Positions 8,683 to 18,075 of a stretch of DNA of 64,000 nucleotides are shown here, in pieces. The position numbers and the translations under genes are program-made. The first letter of the stretch is position 1, and the number at the start of each line of letters is the position of its first letter. A model generated the notes under the pieces. The model saw only the letters and a program-made list of their open reading frames with translations. It was not told the DNA's origin and made no database searches. Source of the stretch: Burkholderia gladioli (GTDB lineage Bacteria; Pseudomonadota; Gammaproteobacteria; Burkholderiales; Burkholderiaceae); contig NZ_CP009322.1 in the NCBI RefSeq assembly GCF_000959725.1, positions 806,001 through 870,000 on the forward strand, in the 5' to 3' direction.

Positions 8683-9612
8683 GTGGAACTGAGACAGTTA
8701 CGACATTTTGTTGCCGTCGCCGAGGAGGCGAACTTCACGCGCGCGGCCGAGCGCTGCCATATCGTCCAGTCGGCCCTGTCGACCTCGATCCGGCTGCTCG
8801 AGGAGGAACTGGGCACCCGGCTGCTGGTGCGCACCACGCGCCATGTCAGCCTGTCCGAGGCGGGCGCGGCCTTTCTCGAGAGCGCGAGAAGCGCGCTCGG
8901 GATTCTCGATCGCGCCGTCGTCGGGGTCGAGAGGATGCGCTCGGCGCGGCGCCGCACGCTGTCGATCGGCATCGTGCAGAGTTTGCCGCCGTTCCTGGCC
9001 TTGCCGGCCTTGCTGTCGCGTTTCGATCGCGCGCATCCGCAGGTCGAGGTGCGGCTGGTGCAGGACACCGCGGACGTGCTCAACGCCAGGGTGGAGGATC
9101 GGCAGCTCGATCTCGCGATCCTGCCGATCGACGAGCGCAACGAGCGGCTGGTCTCGCGCATCGTCGCCTGCGATCGGATGGTGCTCGCCTGCGATCGCGG
9201 CCATCCGCTGGCCGGCGCCGCCTCGGTGACGCTGGATCAGCTCACGGGCGAGGCCTTCGTCGATTTCGTGCCCGGCCAGGGCACGCGCGGCAGCGTCGAT
9301 CGCGGTTTCGCGGCGGCCGGCCTGCAGCGCGGCGTGGCGTTCGAGGTCGGCGATCTCGATACCTTGCTGGACCTGGTCTCGCAGGGCCTGGGTGTCGCGG
9401 TGCTGCCGGAGGATATCGTCGCGAGCCGCGCCGGGCGGTTCGCCTGCGTGGGGATCGAGGCCGAGAATCTGTGTTGGGAGCTGGTGGTCACGCACCTGGC
9501 CGCGGCGGGTTATCCCGACGACACGCTGGATCCGGCGCCGGCCGCGTTCCTGGCGATGCTGCTGGCGGGGGCAGCGGAGGAAAGCCGCCTCGATGGACAG
9601 GCCGTGTCATGA
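8683..9612 (+). CDS. LysR-family transcriptional regulator
   Basis: Regulator of 309 residues starting at GTG. The N-terminal winged HTH is textbook LysR (MELRQLRHFVAVAEEANFTRAA split by the usual helix turn, then QSALSTSIRLLEEELGT), followed by a periplasmic-binding-like effector domain (about 90-300). It lies 70 bases after the SDR gene on the same strand, so it may regulate that gene or an outside target. It ends 54 bases from the convergent glycosyltransferase gene. Confidence 0.9.
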   Translation: MELRQLRHFVAVAEEANFTRAAERCHIVQSALSTSIRLLEEELGTRLLVRTTRHVSLSEAGAAFLESARSALGILDRAVVGVERMRSARRRTLSIGIVQSLPPFLALPALLSRFDRAHPQVEVRLVQDTADVLNARVEDRQLDLAILPIDERNERLVSRIVACDRMVLACDRGHPLAGAASVTLDQLTGEAFVDFVPGQGTRGSVDRGFAAAGLQRGVAFEVGDLDTLLDLVSQGLGVAVLPEDIVASRAGRFACVGIEAENLCWELVVTHLAAAGYPDDTLDPAPAAFLAMLLAGAAEESRLDGQAVS

Positions 9613-9666
9613 GGCCGGCGGGGCCGGGCGTCGAGCGCCGGCGTGTCGACCCGAGCGGATCGGCCT

Positions 9667-12027
9667 TCAGGCAGCCGCGCACCAGTTTTGCCATGCCCCG
9701 CGATACGCCGCCTCGACATGCCGCGCGAAACGCGCTCCGTCCATCAACGGCGAGGCGGCGAGCCGCGCGCGCAGGCCGGCACGCATCGCGGCCAGGCGCG
9801 GCAGGTCGCGTGCCAGCCCGGTGGCGATCTCGACGAAGCGCGCGTCGCTGTCGGCGACGATCTCGCTCAAGCCCAGGTTGGCGGCCTGGCTCAGGCCGGC
9901 GCGGCCCACCACCGTGTCGGTGATGCGCGTCACCACCGGCACGCCCATCCAGTAGGAATCGAGGCTGGTGGTATGACCGTTGTAGGGCAGGGTATCGAGC
10001 CCGATGTCGATCTCGTGGTAGGTCCGCAGGTACTCCGCGCGCGGGCGGAAGGCGGTGAAGGCGACGCGCTCGTCGTCGATGCCGTGACCTCGCAAGCGAT
10101 CGAGCAGGCGCCTGCGCGCCGAGCCTTCCGGCGCCATCAGGATCAGCCGCGCCTCGTCGAACCCGCGCATCACCTCGGCCCACAGACGGAACGAGGCATC
10201 GCCGAGCTTGCAGGGATTGTTCAGGCATCCGAAGGTGGGATAGCCGTTCGCGAGCGCCGGCAGGGCATTGACCTCGGGCGTGTCGGTCAGCGGGTCGTAG
10301 CACCAGAAGGTCTCGGGCAGGCGCAGCGAGCGCTCGCTGTACCAGCCGTCGGCGCCGGCGGGATCGAGCCAGGGATCAGTCAGGCGGTAGTCGATCGCCT
10401 CGATGCCGGTGGTGCCTGGGTAGGCCAGCCAGGCGATCTGCACCGGCGCGGGCTTGCGCGCGAACAGCAGCGGCCGGCTGTCAGCCATGTGCATCGAGAG
10501 GTCGATCAGGATGTCGATGCCGTCCTCGCGGATCAGCCGCGCCAGCCGCTCGTCGTCGAGCTGCCTGACCTCGCGCCAGAGATCGGCGTGGCCGGCGATG
10601 CGCCGGGTCAGCGCGTCCGGGCGCGTCACGCTCGAATAGCAGACGATCTCGAAGCGCGCGTGATCGTGATGCGAGAGCAGCGGGATCGTGAACAGCGCCT
10701 GGCAATGGTTGCGGAAGTCCGGCGACACATAGCCGATGCGCAGGCGGCGCGATGGCTCGGCCGGCCGCGCATGCGGCTCGCGATGCGCGCGCAGGGGCGC
10801 CTCGTGTCGCGCCGACCAGCGGCGCGCCTCGTCGAGGATCGCCTCGGGATGCGTGGCCTGGAAGCTCAGTGCATAGAGCAGGTTGCCATGCGCCACCACG
10901 TTGGCCGGGTCGCATGCGAGCGCATGGCGATAGCAGTCGATGCCCTCGTCGAGGCGGCCCTGGTCCTTCAGCACGTTGCCGAGATTGTTGTGGCTGGCCG
11001 AGTGGCGCGGATCGATGGCGAGCGCGTCGCGCAGGCGCGCCTCGGCCTCGTCCATCGCGCCTAGCATGCGCATCGTCACGGCCAGGTTGTTGAGCGCGGC
11101 CAGGAAGGCGGGACGCAGGCGAATCGCGGTATCGAAGGCGTCGGCCGCGTCGTGCAGCGAGCCGGCTTCCTGGTAGACCACGCCCAGGTTGTTGTACGCA
11201 TCGGCATGCGCGGGTGCCTGTTCGATCGCGCGCTGGTAGTGGTCCAGCGCCTCGCGACGCCGGCCGAGCGCATGCAGCGCGTTGGCGAGGTTGTAGGCGG
11301 CTTCGGGGAAGACGGGATCCAGCGCCAGGGTGCGCGTCAGCAGGGCGGCGCTGCGGGCGAATTCGCCGTGCCGATGCAGGGCGACGCCGAGGTTGGCCAG
11401 CACCACCGGCGAGTCGGGTGCGACCTGCCGGGCCATCTCGAGCAGGGCCACCGATTCGTCGAGCTGGCCGGTCGCCAGCGCCAGCGTACCGAGGTTGGTC
11501 AGCGCATCGGCGTCGCCGGGCTGCAGTTCGAGCGCGCGCAGGTAGGCGGCTTGCGCGGCCTGGTGCTCGCCGAGCTGGTGGTGGCAGTTGCCGAGGTTGT
11601 TGAGCGCGTCGACGCGGGCGGGGTCGCGCTCCAGCAGCGCGGTATAGGCCTCGATGGCAGGCGCGGCCTGGCCGGCCGATTGCAGCGCCGAGGCCAGCGC
11701 GAAATGCGCGTCGATGGAATCGGCGTCGAGGGCGAGGGCCTGCCGGTAGGCACCGATCGCCTCCGCGAAGCATTGCGCGGCCGCGAACACGTGGCCGCGC
11801 GCGAGGTGGTAGCGGGCGTTGCCGGGGGCGCGCGCCAGCGCGGCGTCGAGCCAGTCGAGCGCGGCGGCGTAGGCGCCGCTCTGCAAGTCCAGCATGCCTA
11901 GGCGGAACATCAGGTTCGCCTCGCCGGGCTCGAGCGCGAGCGCGCGCTGGTACAGGTCGCGCGCCTCGGCCAGCCGGCCCGCGAGATGATGCGTGGTCGC
12001 GAGTTCGAGTATCTGCCTGTTTTCCAT
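9667..12027 (-). CDS. TPR-repeat O-GlcNAc-transferase-like glycosyltransferase (GT41)
   Basis: Cytoplasmic protein of 786 residues: about ten to eleven tandem TPR units (residues 1-400) followed by a GT41/SPINDLY-type catalytic region (about 420-780). Diagnostic segments are LRIGYVSPDFRNHCQA (catalytic His region), LAYPGTTG, NNPCKLGD and PYNGHTTSLDSYWMGVPVVT. Family members attach sugars to Ser/Thr of proteins, or glycosylate flagellins or adhesins in some bacteria. The start at 12027 is chosen because translation immediately enters the first TPR; frames further upstream look like non-coding sequence. No flagellin or adhesin gene adjoins it, so the acceptor is unknown. Confidence 0.9.
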   Translation of the reverse strand: MENRQILELATTHHLAGRLAEARDLYQRALALEPGEANLMFRLGMLDLQSGAYAAALDWLDAALARAPGNARYHLARGHVFAAAQCFAEAIGAYRQALALDADSIDAHFALASALQSAGQAAPAIEAYTALLERDPARVDALNNLGNCHHQLGEHQAAQAAYLRALELQPGDADALTNLGTLALATGQLDESVALLEMARQVAPDSPVVLANLGVALHRHGEFARSAALLTRTLALDPVFPEAAYNLANALHALGRRREALDHYQRAIEQAPAHADAYNNLGVVYQEAGSLHDAADAFDTAIRLRPAFLAALNNLAVTMRMLGAMDEAEARLRDALAIDPRHSASHNNLGNVLKDQGRLDEGIDCYRHALACDPANVVAHGNLLYALSFQATHPEAILDEARRWSARHEAPLRAHREPHARPAEPSRRLRIGYVSPDFRNHCQALFTIPLLSHHDHARFEIVCYSSVTRPDALTRRIAGHADLWREVRQLDDERLARLIREDGIDILIDLSMHMADSRPLLFARKPAPVQIAWLAYPGTTGIEAIDYRLTDPWLDPAGADGWYSERSLRLPETFWCYDPLTDTPEVNALPALANGYPTFGCLNNPCKLGDASFRLWAEVMRGFDEARLILMAPEGSARRRLLDRLRGHGIDDERVAFTAFRPRAEYLRTYHEIDIGLDTLPYNGHTTSLDSYWMGVPVVTRITDTVVGRAGLSQAANLGLSEIVADSDARFVEIATGLARDLPRLAAMRAGLRARLAASPLMDGARFARHVEAAYRGAWQNWCAAA

Positions 12028-12540
12028 GCTGGGCCCGCCCTGGATGAAGTCGCCGGATCGGCTCCGTCGCGACGCTGGCCAGGGCTCGCATCGCGTGCTC
12101 GCGATGGAACTGGCGAGCGGCGAGCGACGGTTTGCGTGACCGGCGGGAAGCCTCAGCGGGAACGATAGCAAGGCCGGCGGCGCCGGTGTTTACAGGCGTT
12201 TACGCACGGGGCTTGCCGCGGCGGCGCATCGGTGACAGGTCTTTCAACAAGGTGACCGCTCGTTTCGCAAAGCGATGCAAATGCGCTGCGAAAGGCTGAC
12301 AAGGCTTTCGGAAGGTCGACGACGGCATGCGGCCCGTGGTGCCGGTTTTGCTCAGGAATGCAAAGCGCATCGGGCGGGAGGCATGCCAAGTCGGTCGACA
12401 ATCCTCCCGGCTGCGCGATGTCGGTCTCGCCCTGGGCGATTCGAGCAGGCTGGGCCGGGCAAGTGGTTCGCCGGGCAGGATTCGACGTGTGACTGGCGGC
12501 CCGGCCAGCCGGAGCGGCTGGCCGGACGACGCGGGCGGAA
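12028..12540. other. Intergenic region without a supported gene
   Basis: This 513-base stretch separates the glycosyltransferase start from the end of the MFS gene (both on the minus strand). It must hold the glycosyltransferase promoter. No frame shows recognisable protein sequence and I see no RNA gene or clear hairpin terminator. Confidence 0.5.
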
Positions 12541-13974
12541 TCAGCGAGCCGTCGCCTGCGCGGCCTCGTCGTCGACGTCCTGCCGGGTCGGCTCGAAGCG
12601 CACCGCCGCCAGGAAGCCGATCGGGATCAGCGCGGCGATCGACACGATCCAGAACATGTCGGTGCCGTAGCGCGCCTTCAGGATCGGCAGCACGAACAGC
12701 GCGAGCGCGCTGCCCAGGCCGGCCAGCGCGCGGCCGAAGCCGACCCCGGTGCCGCGGATCGCGGTGGGGTACGACAGCGCCGGGTAGACCATCATCTGCG
12801 CGCCGGGGCCGAAGCCTTCCGCGAACAGCCAGGCGCCCAGCATCGCCAGCGCGAGGCCGATGCCGAGCGCGCCTTGCGGATGACCGAGCAGGGCCAGCGC
12901 GACCAGCGACACGAATTGCAGCGCGAAACCCGCGATCGCGACCTGCCGCGACGGCCGCCGATAGGCGAGGCGCATGCCCAGCAGGCCGCCCGTCAGCGCG
13001 AACAGCAGGTTCAGCGCGAGCGAGGCCGAGATCGTCTCGAACACGCCGGCGCCGAGGAACTGCGACAGGATCGAGGGCAGGAAGAAGGCGATCGCCGTGT
13101 ATTCGAAGGGAATGCAGAGATTCATCGCGCTGGCCACCAGCGTGCGCGCCAGGTAGGGGCGCCGGAACAGCACCCGGAAGCCGACCGGCGCCTGGGCCGG
13201 CGGCGCGCCGGCATCCTCGGCGCGGTGCGCGCGGATCCCGTAGGACTCGCGCAGGATGCGCGCGGCGTCCTCCAGCTTGCCCTGGTTGGCGGCCCACAGC
13301 GGCGACTCGTTCATGAAGCGGCTGCGCACCGCGATGATCACCAGCGCCGGCACCGCGCCGAAGATCAGCGAGGCGCGCCAGAGCCAGCCCGCATGCTCGG
13401 CCGGCAGCGCGAAGTAGAGACCGAACACGATCAGGAAGCAGACCGAGGAGGCGGCGTACCACATCGGGCACCAGGCGGCGAGCCGCGAGGCCTTGTTGCC
13501 GCGGCCCTGGAATTTCGAGAACTCGGACAGGAAGGCCATCGCGACAGGCAAGTCGATGCCCACCCCGAGCCCCATCACGAAGCGCGCGGCGATCAGCACC
13601 CAGACGTTCGGCGCGAGCCCGGCCACGATCGCCGCGACCACGAAGAACAGCATGTCGGCCATGAACACCTGGTAGCGGCCGATGCGATCGGTGAACCAGC
13701 CGCCGAGCAGGCTGCCCAGGATCGTGCCGATCACGATCGAGGAGGTGACCAGGCCGGTCAGCGCGGGCGTGAGGCCGAATTCGCGAACCACGTCCTGGAT
13801 GCCGTAGGACAGCGTGGTCAGGTCGTAGGCGTCGAGGAACACGCCGCCCAGCGCCAGCAGCACGATCACGCGCGCGTGGCTGTCGCGGCTGGTGCTGGTG
13901 TTGATCAGGCGCGAGACGTCGCTCGCGGAACGGATCGGCGAGGAACTCGCCGCATCGAGGTCGAGGGTGCTCAA
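12541..13974 (-). CDS. MFS transporter (sugar porter/metabolite:H+ symporter type)
   Basis: Twelve-helix inner-membrane carrier, about 477 residues. The first helix ends in GGVFLDAYDLTTLSYG, with the Asp typical of aromatic-acid and sugar-porter MFS proteins, and the loop 2-3 signature appears as GGWFTDRIGRYQVF. The chosen start is TTG 13974 because GGAG sits six bases upstream; a GTG at 13986 in the same frame is the alternative. The substrate is unknown. It is transcribed alone, and no catabolic genes adjoin it. Confidence 0.85.
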   Translation of the reverse strand: MSTLDLDAASSSPIRSASDVSRLINTSTSRDSHARVIVLLALGGVFLDAYDLTTLSYGIQDVVREFGLTPALTGLVTSSIVIGTILGSLLGGWFTDRIGRYQVFMADMLFFVVAAIVAGLAPNVWVLIAARFVMGLGVGIDLPVAMAFLSEFSKFQGRGNKASRLAAWCPMWYAASSVCFLIVFGLYFALPAEHAGWLWRASLIFGAVPALVIIAVRSRFMNESPLWAANQGKLEDAARILRESYGIRAHRAEDAGAPPAQAPVGFRVLFRRPYLARTLVASAMNLCIPFEYTAIAFFLPSILSQFLGAGVFETISASLALNLLFALTGGLLGMRLAYRRPSRQVAIAGFALQFVSLVALALLGHPQGALGIGLALAMLGAWLFAEGFGPGAQMMVYPALSYPTAIRGTGVGFGRALAGLGSALALFVLPILKARYGTDMFWIVSIAALIPIGFLAAVRFEPTRQDVDDEAAQATAR

Positions 13975-14447
13975 GGGGTTCTCCACGGTTGGCGATCGGC
14001 GCGATGGGCGGGAAGCAGGGGGAATGCGGGCGCGATCGCGGCGGCGGCGCGGTGCTGGCGGCACGGCGGCGGTCGCGAAGGGCGATGCTAGGCAAGGGCG
14101 GCGCGCTTACGAACGGCCGATTTGCGATTAGCAAATCACGCGCGAGCGATCGGGAGGGGCGTGGCAGGCAGGGGCAGGCAAAACGATGCGGCGGCGGAGG
14201 CGGCGCTCGCGCGGGCCGGCTCGCTCATGTCGTGGCGGCGGGGCAACGCGTGCCACGGCATATGCTTGGGCGAAATCGATCGAAGCGAGGAACTGGACGC
14301 CGGCCGATGACGGCCTGGCCGGCGTGCCGAAACGGGGGCGCGGCAACTTGCGGGAAGGCCGCTTCGACAGCCGATGGGGGCGTCAGTTCCACACACACTA
14401 TATATATAGTGTGTTGCGCATCGCGCAGGGGGCGGTGCCCTGGCGAC
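13975..14447. other. Intergenic region with a long perfect palindrome
   Basis: This 473-base gap lies upstream of the MFS gene and downstream of the WXXGXW-repeat gene. Apart from the palindrome at 14393-14414 it is GC-rich sequence with no supported gene. Confidence 0.5.
14393..14414. repeat. 22-bp perfect palindrome
   Basis: ACACAC, then ten alternating T and A bases, then GTGTGT: a perfect 22-bp inverted repeat with no spacer, standing out in GC-rich surroundings. It could be an operator, a cruciform-forming site, or part of a terminator-like structure beyond the WXXGXW gene that ends 34 bases away, but no T run follows on the minus strand. Confidence 0.6.
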
Positions 14448-14825
14448 TCAGTGCCAGCCGCCCGGCACGAACACCCAGTTCGGGCCCTGCCGGCGCCATT
14501 GTCCCGAGCTCCAGCGGCGCCCACGCCGTGCCGCGATCCAGCGCCCCGGCACCCACACATAGCGGCCACCGCGCCAATCCCAGTAACCATCGGCCCAGAC
14601 ATAACCGCGAGCGCGCGGCGGCGGCGGGCGGCGATCGCGCCGCAGCGGCGGCGGCGCGCGGTCGGGGCGCTCGCCGACCGGCGGCGGGGGCGGCGGCGGC
14701 CGGCCGCCAGGCGCCGGATAACCGCCGGGCGGGGCAGGTTGCGCGTTCGCGCCGAGGGCCGAGCCGCCGGCCAGGATGGCCGCGCCGCCGAGGGCGAGGG
14801 TTCGAAGGAAGTCGCGACGTTGCAT
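14448..14825 (-). CDS. Tat-exported YXWXXGXW-repeat protein
   Basis: Small secreted protein of 125 residues. It starts with a twin-arginine signal (MQRRDFLRTLALGGAAILAG) and ends in repeated aromatic units: YVWADGYWDWRGGRYVWVPG, then RWSSGQWRRQGPNWVFVPGG. Between these lies a Pro/Gly/Arg-rich stretch. Such WXXGXW-repeat proteins are common in Burkholderia and usually annotated without function; a role in the envelope is inferred. Start 14825 is supported by GGGAG about 8 bases upstream and by the signal peptide. Confidence 0.8.
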   Translation of the reverse strand: MQRRDFLRTLALGGAAILAGGSALGANAQPAPPGGYPAPGGRPPPPPPPVGERPDRAPPPLRRDRRPPPPRARGYVWADGYWDWRGGRYVWVPGRWIAARRGRRWSSGQWRRQGPNWVFVPGGWH

Positions 14826-15400
14826 CGAAAGGCTCCCGGATGGAGAACGGGCCGCCCGGGATGGGCGGCGGCACGGCATCAAGGTATCGCCTGGCTAGCC
14901 GACCAACATTACAGGCGTTGTAACGGCTGTTACGGGCCATGCCTTTCGTCGCGCTGTCACCTCGGGGAAACCGCAGGGAAACGTTTTACACCGGCGGCGC
15001 ATCGGAAAATGCACCAGATTGAGGATGTTTTGAGTAATTTTTGCCGAATTGGCGGGGTGGGCCGGGAGGTGGTTGTTGTTTCTTTGCAACCGTCAAGCCG
15101 GTGACACAATCAAATGCCTGTTGCGTATACGCCAAAAACAGGCCGTCAAGTGGTCAAAAAAACAAGTTAAAACAACGAGTTATCAAAGACTACCATTTCT
15201 ATTATTTCTGGTTTCGGAAAAAGTTATTTCTTTATTCGCGCGTGGCGACCCTAGGGTCCACCCCTAAACTCACGGTTCCCAGAGCGGCCAACCATCCGGG
15301 CGCGGCCATGTGAAGTTGACGTGGCGCTTCCGGGCGGTTGCAGACCGTTATGAAACAAGGTCGACAGACCTGCCTTTTTTAGATGAAGGGAGCTCCACGA
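14826..15400. other. Intergenic region upstream of the major porin
   Basis: This 575-base gap contains an AT-rich block (about 15090-15240) unlike its surroundings, as expected for the promoter and upstream activating region of a very highly expressed porin. I could not pick a convincing -35/-10 pair. No gene is supported. Confidence 0.5.
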
Positions 15401-16486
15401 ATGAAGAAGACTCTGATCGTTGCAGCCGCTGCAGCATCGTTCGCAACCGTCGCCCACGCGCAAAGCAGCGTCACGCTGTATGGCGTGCTCGACGCGGGCA
15501 TCACGTACCAAAGCAATGTCGCCGGCAAGTCGCGCTGGTCGGAAGGCACGGGCATCGACCAAAGCCTGTTCGGTCTCCGTGGTTCGGAAGACCTGGGTGG
15601 CGGCCTGAAGGCAATCTTCACGTTGGAAAGCGGTTTCAACCTCGGTAACGGCCGCTTCTCGAACGACGGTGGCATGTTCAACCGTCAAGCCTTCGTCGGC
15701 CTGTCGAGCCAGTACGGCACGGTCACGCTGGGCCGCCAGTACGACGCAGTCCAGGACTACCTGGCTCCGCTGACGGCGACCGGCTCGTGGGGCGGCACGT
15801 ACTTCGCTCACGTCGGCAACTTCGACAACCTGAGCACGAACGGCGGCTACGCAACCAACAACTCGATCAAGTTCACGAGCGCGAACTACGCCGGCCTGCA
15901 ATTCGGCGGCACGTACGCTTTCTCGAACAACACGAACTTCGGCAACAACCGTGCATACAGCGGCGGCGTGTCGTACCAGTTCCAAGGCCTGAAGCTGGCT
16001 GGCGCGTACTCGCAACTGAACAACCCGAACGCAGCTGGCACGAGCGGCGCGGTTGACCAGAACGCATTCGGCGCACAAGGCCGCGTCCGTACGTACGGCG
16101 CAGCAGCTGGCTACGCATTCGGCCCGGCACAAGTCGGCGCCGCATGGACGCAAGCTCGTCTGGACAACACGGTTGCAGGCGCGAACGTTCGCATCGACAA
16201 CTACGAAGTCAACGGCAAGTACAACCTGACGCCGGCACTGGGTCTGGGCATCGCCTACACGTACTCGAACGGCCGCCTGGGCACGAACAACGCCCACTGG
16301 AACCAAGTTGGCCTGCAAGCCGACTACTCGCTGTCGAAGCGCACCGACGTGTACGCTCAAGCCGTGTACCAGCGCGCAAGCAACGGCGTGGCTGCTTCGA
16401 TCTACAACGGCGACATCGCTGCGACGAACACCTCGTCGGGCATCAACCAGACCGCCGCTACGGTTGGCCTGCGTCACCGCTTCTAA
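15401..16486 (+). CDS. Gram-negative trimeric porin (OpcP/OmpC-like)
   Basis: Outer-membrane general porin of 361 residues. Signal peptide MKKTLIVAAAAASFATVAHA is followed by QSSVTLYGVLDAGITY, the hallmark first strand of Burkholderia porins; the chain ends in VGLRHRF with the C-terminal Phe used for BAM recognition. Codon choice is strikingly uniform compared with neighbours (AAC, GGC, CTG, GTT, TCG almost exclusively), indicating very high expression. Start 15401 is supported by GAAGGGAG upstream and the signal peptide. A strong terminator follows, so it is monocistronic. Confidence 0.95.
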   Translation: MKKTLIVAAAAASFATVAHAQSSVTLYGVLDAGITYQSNVAGKSRWSEGTGIDQSLFGLRGSEDLGGGLKAIFTLESGFNLGNGRFSNDGGMFNRQAFVGLSSQYGTVTLGRQYDAVQDYLAPLTATGSWGGTYFAHVGNFDNLSTNGGYATNNSIKFTSANYAGLQFGGTYAFSNNTNFGNNRAYSGGVSYQFQGLKLAGAYSQLNNPNAAGTSGAVDQNAFGAQGRVRTYGAAAGYAFGPAQVGAAWTQARLDNTVAGANVRIDNYEVNGKYNLTPALGLGIAYTYSNGRLGTNNAHWNQVGLQADYSLSKRTDVYAQAVYQRASNGVAASIYNGDIAATNTSSGINQTAATVGLRHRF

Positions 16487-16515
16487 GCTCGACGACCGCT
16501 TCGACGGTCTACGGC

Positions 16516-16543
16516 AAAAAGGCGCCTTCGGGCGCCTTTTTTT
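16516..16543 (+). terminator. Intrinsic terminator of the porin gene
   Basis: GGCGCC (16521-16526), TTCG tetraloop, GGCGCC (16531-16536), preceded by five A and followed by seven T. This is a classic strong rho-independent terminator usable on both strands, so it may also end transcripts of the convergent rnk gene. Confidence 0.9.
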
Positions 16544-16621
16544 CGTTTACGGCACGGAATATCGTGCTTCGCGAATCGGGGAGCCGGCCCGCTGCCGGGT
16601 CGGGTCCCCATTCGGCGAGGC

Positions 16622-17020
16622 TCAGCGCGTGTAGTCGCCGCTGGCCTCGGGCTGGTAGACGATCGCCGAGACCGTCATGCGGCCCGCCACGCCGTTGGGC
16701 AGGGTGATGTTCACATGCTCGCCCTGGCGGGCACCGAGCAGGGCCATGCCGACGGGCGAGAACACGTTCAGCCGGCCGGCGTCGGAGCGCGCCTGGTCGG
16801 GATAGACGAGGGTCCAGGTGATGGCTTCGTGCGTCGCCTCGTCGGTCAGCGTGAACTGCGAATTCATGGTCACCACGTTTGCCTTCATGGCATCGGCATT
16901 CACGATATCGGCGCGTTCGAGCAGGGTGTCGAGCATGGCCTGCAAGCGCGTGTCGCGTTCGGCATGTTTCTCGAGGCGCGCGACATCGAGTTCGGTGAGT
17001 TGCAGCAGTCGATTCTTCAT
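16622..17020 (-). CDS. rnk: Nucleoside diphosphate kinase regulator Rnk
   Basis: Protein of 132 residues with an N-terminal helical region and a C-terminal GreA/GreB-like FKBP domain (TLVYPDQARSDAGRLNVFSP, then VGMALLGARQGEHV). This matches Rnk, which binds RNA polymerase near the secondary channel and influences nucleoside diphosphate kinase levels. ATG 17020 has AAGGAC seven bases upstream; longer upstream readings are low-complexity and unlikely. Confidence 0.88.
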   Translation of the reverse strand: MKNRLLQLTELDVARLEKHAERDTRLQAMLDTLLERADIVNADAMKANVVTMNSQFTLTDEATHEAITWTLVYPDQARSDAGRLNVFSPVGMALLGARQGEHVNITLPNGVAGRMTVSAIVYQPEASGDYTR

Positions 17021-17535
17021 CGGTGTTGTCCTTGTGTATGGGCGTGAGGCGCCGCGGCCGGCGGCGCGATGAGCCTGAATCGGGGAATCGCCCGGAGCCC
17101 GGCTGGCGCTCCGGTGGAGCGGGTCAGCGCGGGCGCCGGGCGGCAGCCTGCGGAACGGTGACGTGAGCGCCTCGCGAGCCGGCCAGGCGCGCGCCGACGC
17201 CGATCTGGCGGCGTCGAAGGGCATGGGGGCGAGCAGGAGGGCGGCGCATCACGGATGGGCGGGAAAGTATGACGAAACGCTTTCCATTATAAGCACGACC
17301 ACAGGGCGGCACGGTGGCGGCGGTTAGCCAATTGTCAGTAATTGTTGTGAGAATATGCAAACTGATCGATTTCCGGGGTCGATTCGAGCCGTGATATTTG
17401 CTATCCGTGCAACGGTCTATGTCTAAACTAGGGGTTTTCCCTTGGTGATCCGAAGCCTAGACTTGAGTCGTTCGCTTCAGGCAGAAATCAACGCCGGGAG
17501 CGACGCAAAACCACAAACATCTCGGAGGTAACATC
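17021..17535. other. Divergent intergenic region
   Basis: This 515-base gap separates rnk (minus) from the DUF4148 gene (plus) and holds both promoters. Near 17420-17445 the sequence TAAACTAGGGGTTTTCCC contains a short imperfect inverted repeat (AGGG/CCCT) that may matter for the DUF4148 promoter. No gene is supported. Confidence 0.4.
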
Positions 17536-17862
17536 ATGAAATCGCTCGTCTATGCAGCAGTCGTCGCTTCGGTCCTTGCCGCTCCGGTCGCATCGTTCGC
17601 CCAGTCGAACCAGCCCGTGACGCGCGCCGAAGTCCGTGCGCAACTGGTCCAGCTCGAACAGGCCGGCTACAACCCGGTCGCCAGCGACGCCCAATATCCG
17701 CGTGACATCCAGGCCGCCGAAGCGCGTGTCCAGCAATCGCAGCAGACGCTGACGCATGCCGACACCAGCGGCTACGGCGTGCAGCCGGTGGCCGGCGCGC
17801 AATCGGGCCGTCGTAACGACACCGCGCCGAACCCGGTCGACAGCGTCTACTTCGGTCATTGA
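17536..17862 (+). CDS. DUF4148 small periplasmic protein
   Basis: Exported protein of 108 residues with a Sec signal (cleavage after ASFA, about residue 22) and the DUF4148 core TRAEVRAQLVQLEQAGYNP followed by YPRDIQAAEARVQ. These short proteins are numerous in Burkholderia and unassigned. The start has a strong CGGAGG Shine-Dalgarno and codon use suggests good expression. Confidence 0.88.
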   Translation: MKSLVYAAVVASVLAAPVASFAQSNQPVTRAEVRAQLVQLEQAGYNPVASDAQYPRDIQAAEARVQQSQQTLTHADTSGYGVQPVAGAQSGRRNDTAPNPVDSVYFGH

Positions 17863-18026
17863 GCAGCAGGGTGACGGCGGGCCGCGCCAGGCGCGGCCGC
17901 GCGATTGAGACGTGACGAGGCGGCGCCTCGTCACGCATTGAACAGATCAGGTCTGATGCCCGCGCGAGATCCGCGGGGCAGGGTTCGACCGAACAGGACC
18001 TCCGTCGCCGCAACCCGGCGGCTTTG

Positions 18027-18056
18027 CCCAGACGCTCGAGCGTTTGGGCATTTTTT
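18027..18056 (+). terminator. Intrinsic terminator after the DUF4148 gene
   Basis: Inverted repeat CCCAGACGC with GCGTTTGGG (one G-T pair) across 18027-18048, then CA and six T (18051-18056). It lies between convergent genes and would stop rightward transcripts. Confidence 0.7.
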
Positions 18057-18075
18057 GCGCCTGTCGGGCCGGGGC

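Noticed and set aside
14136..14923. Possible genes in the gap at 13975-14447 and overlapping the WXXGXW gene on the plus strand
   Set aside because: Frames are Arg-rich and without starts of good context; only the minus-strand gene shows protein features.
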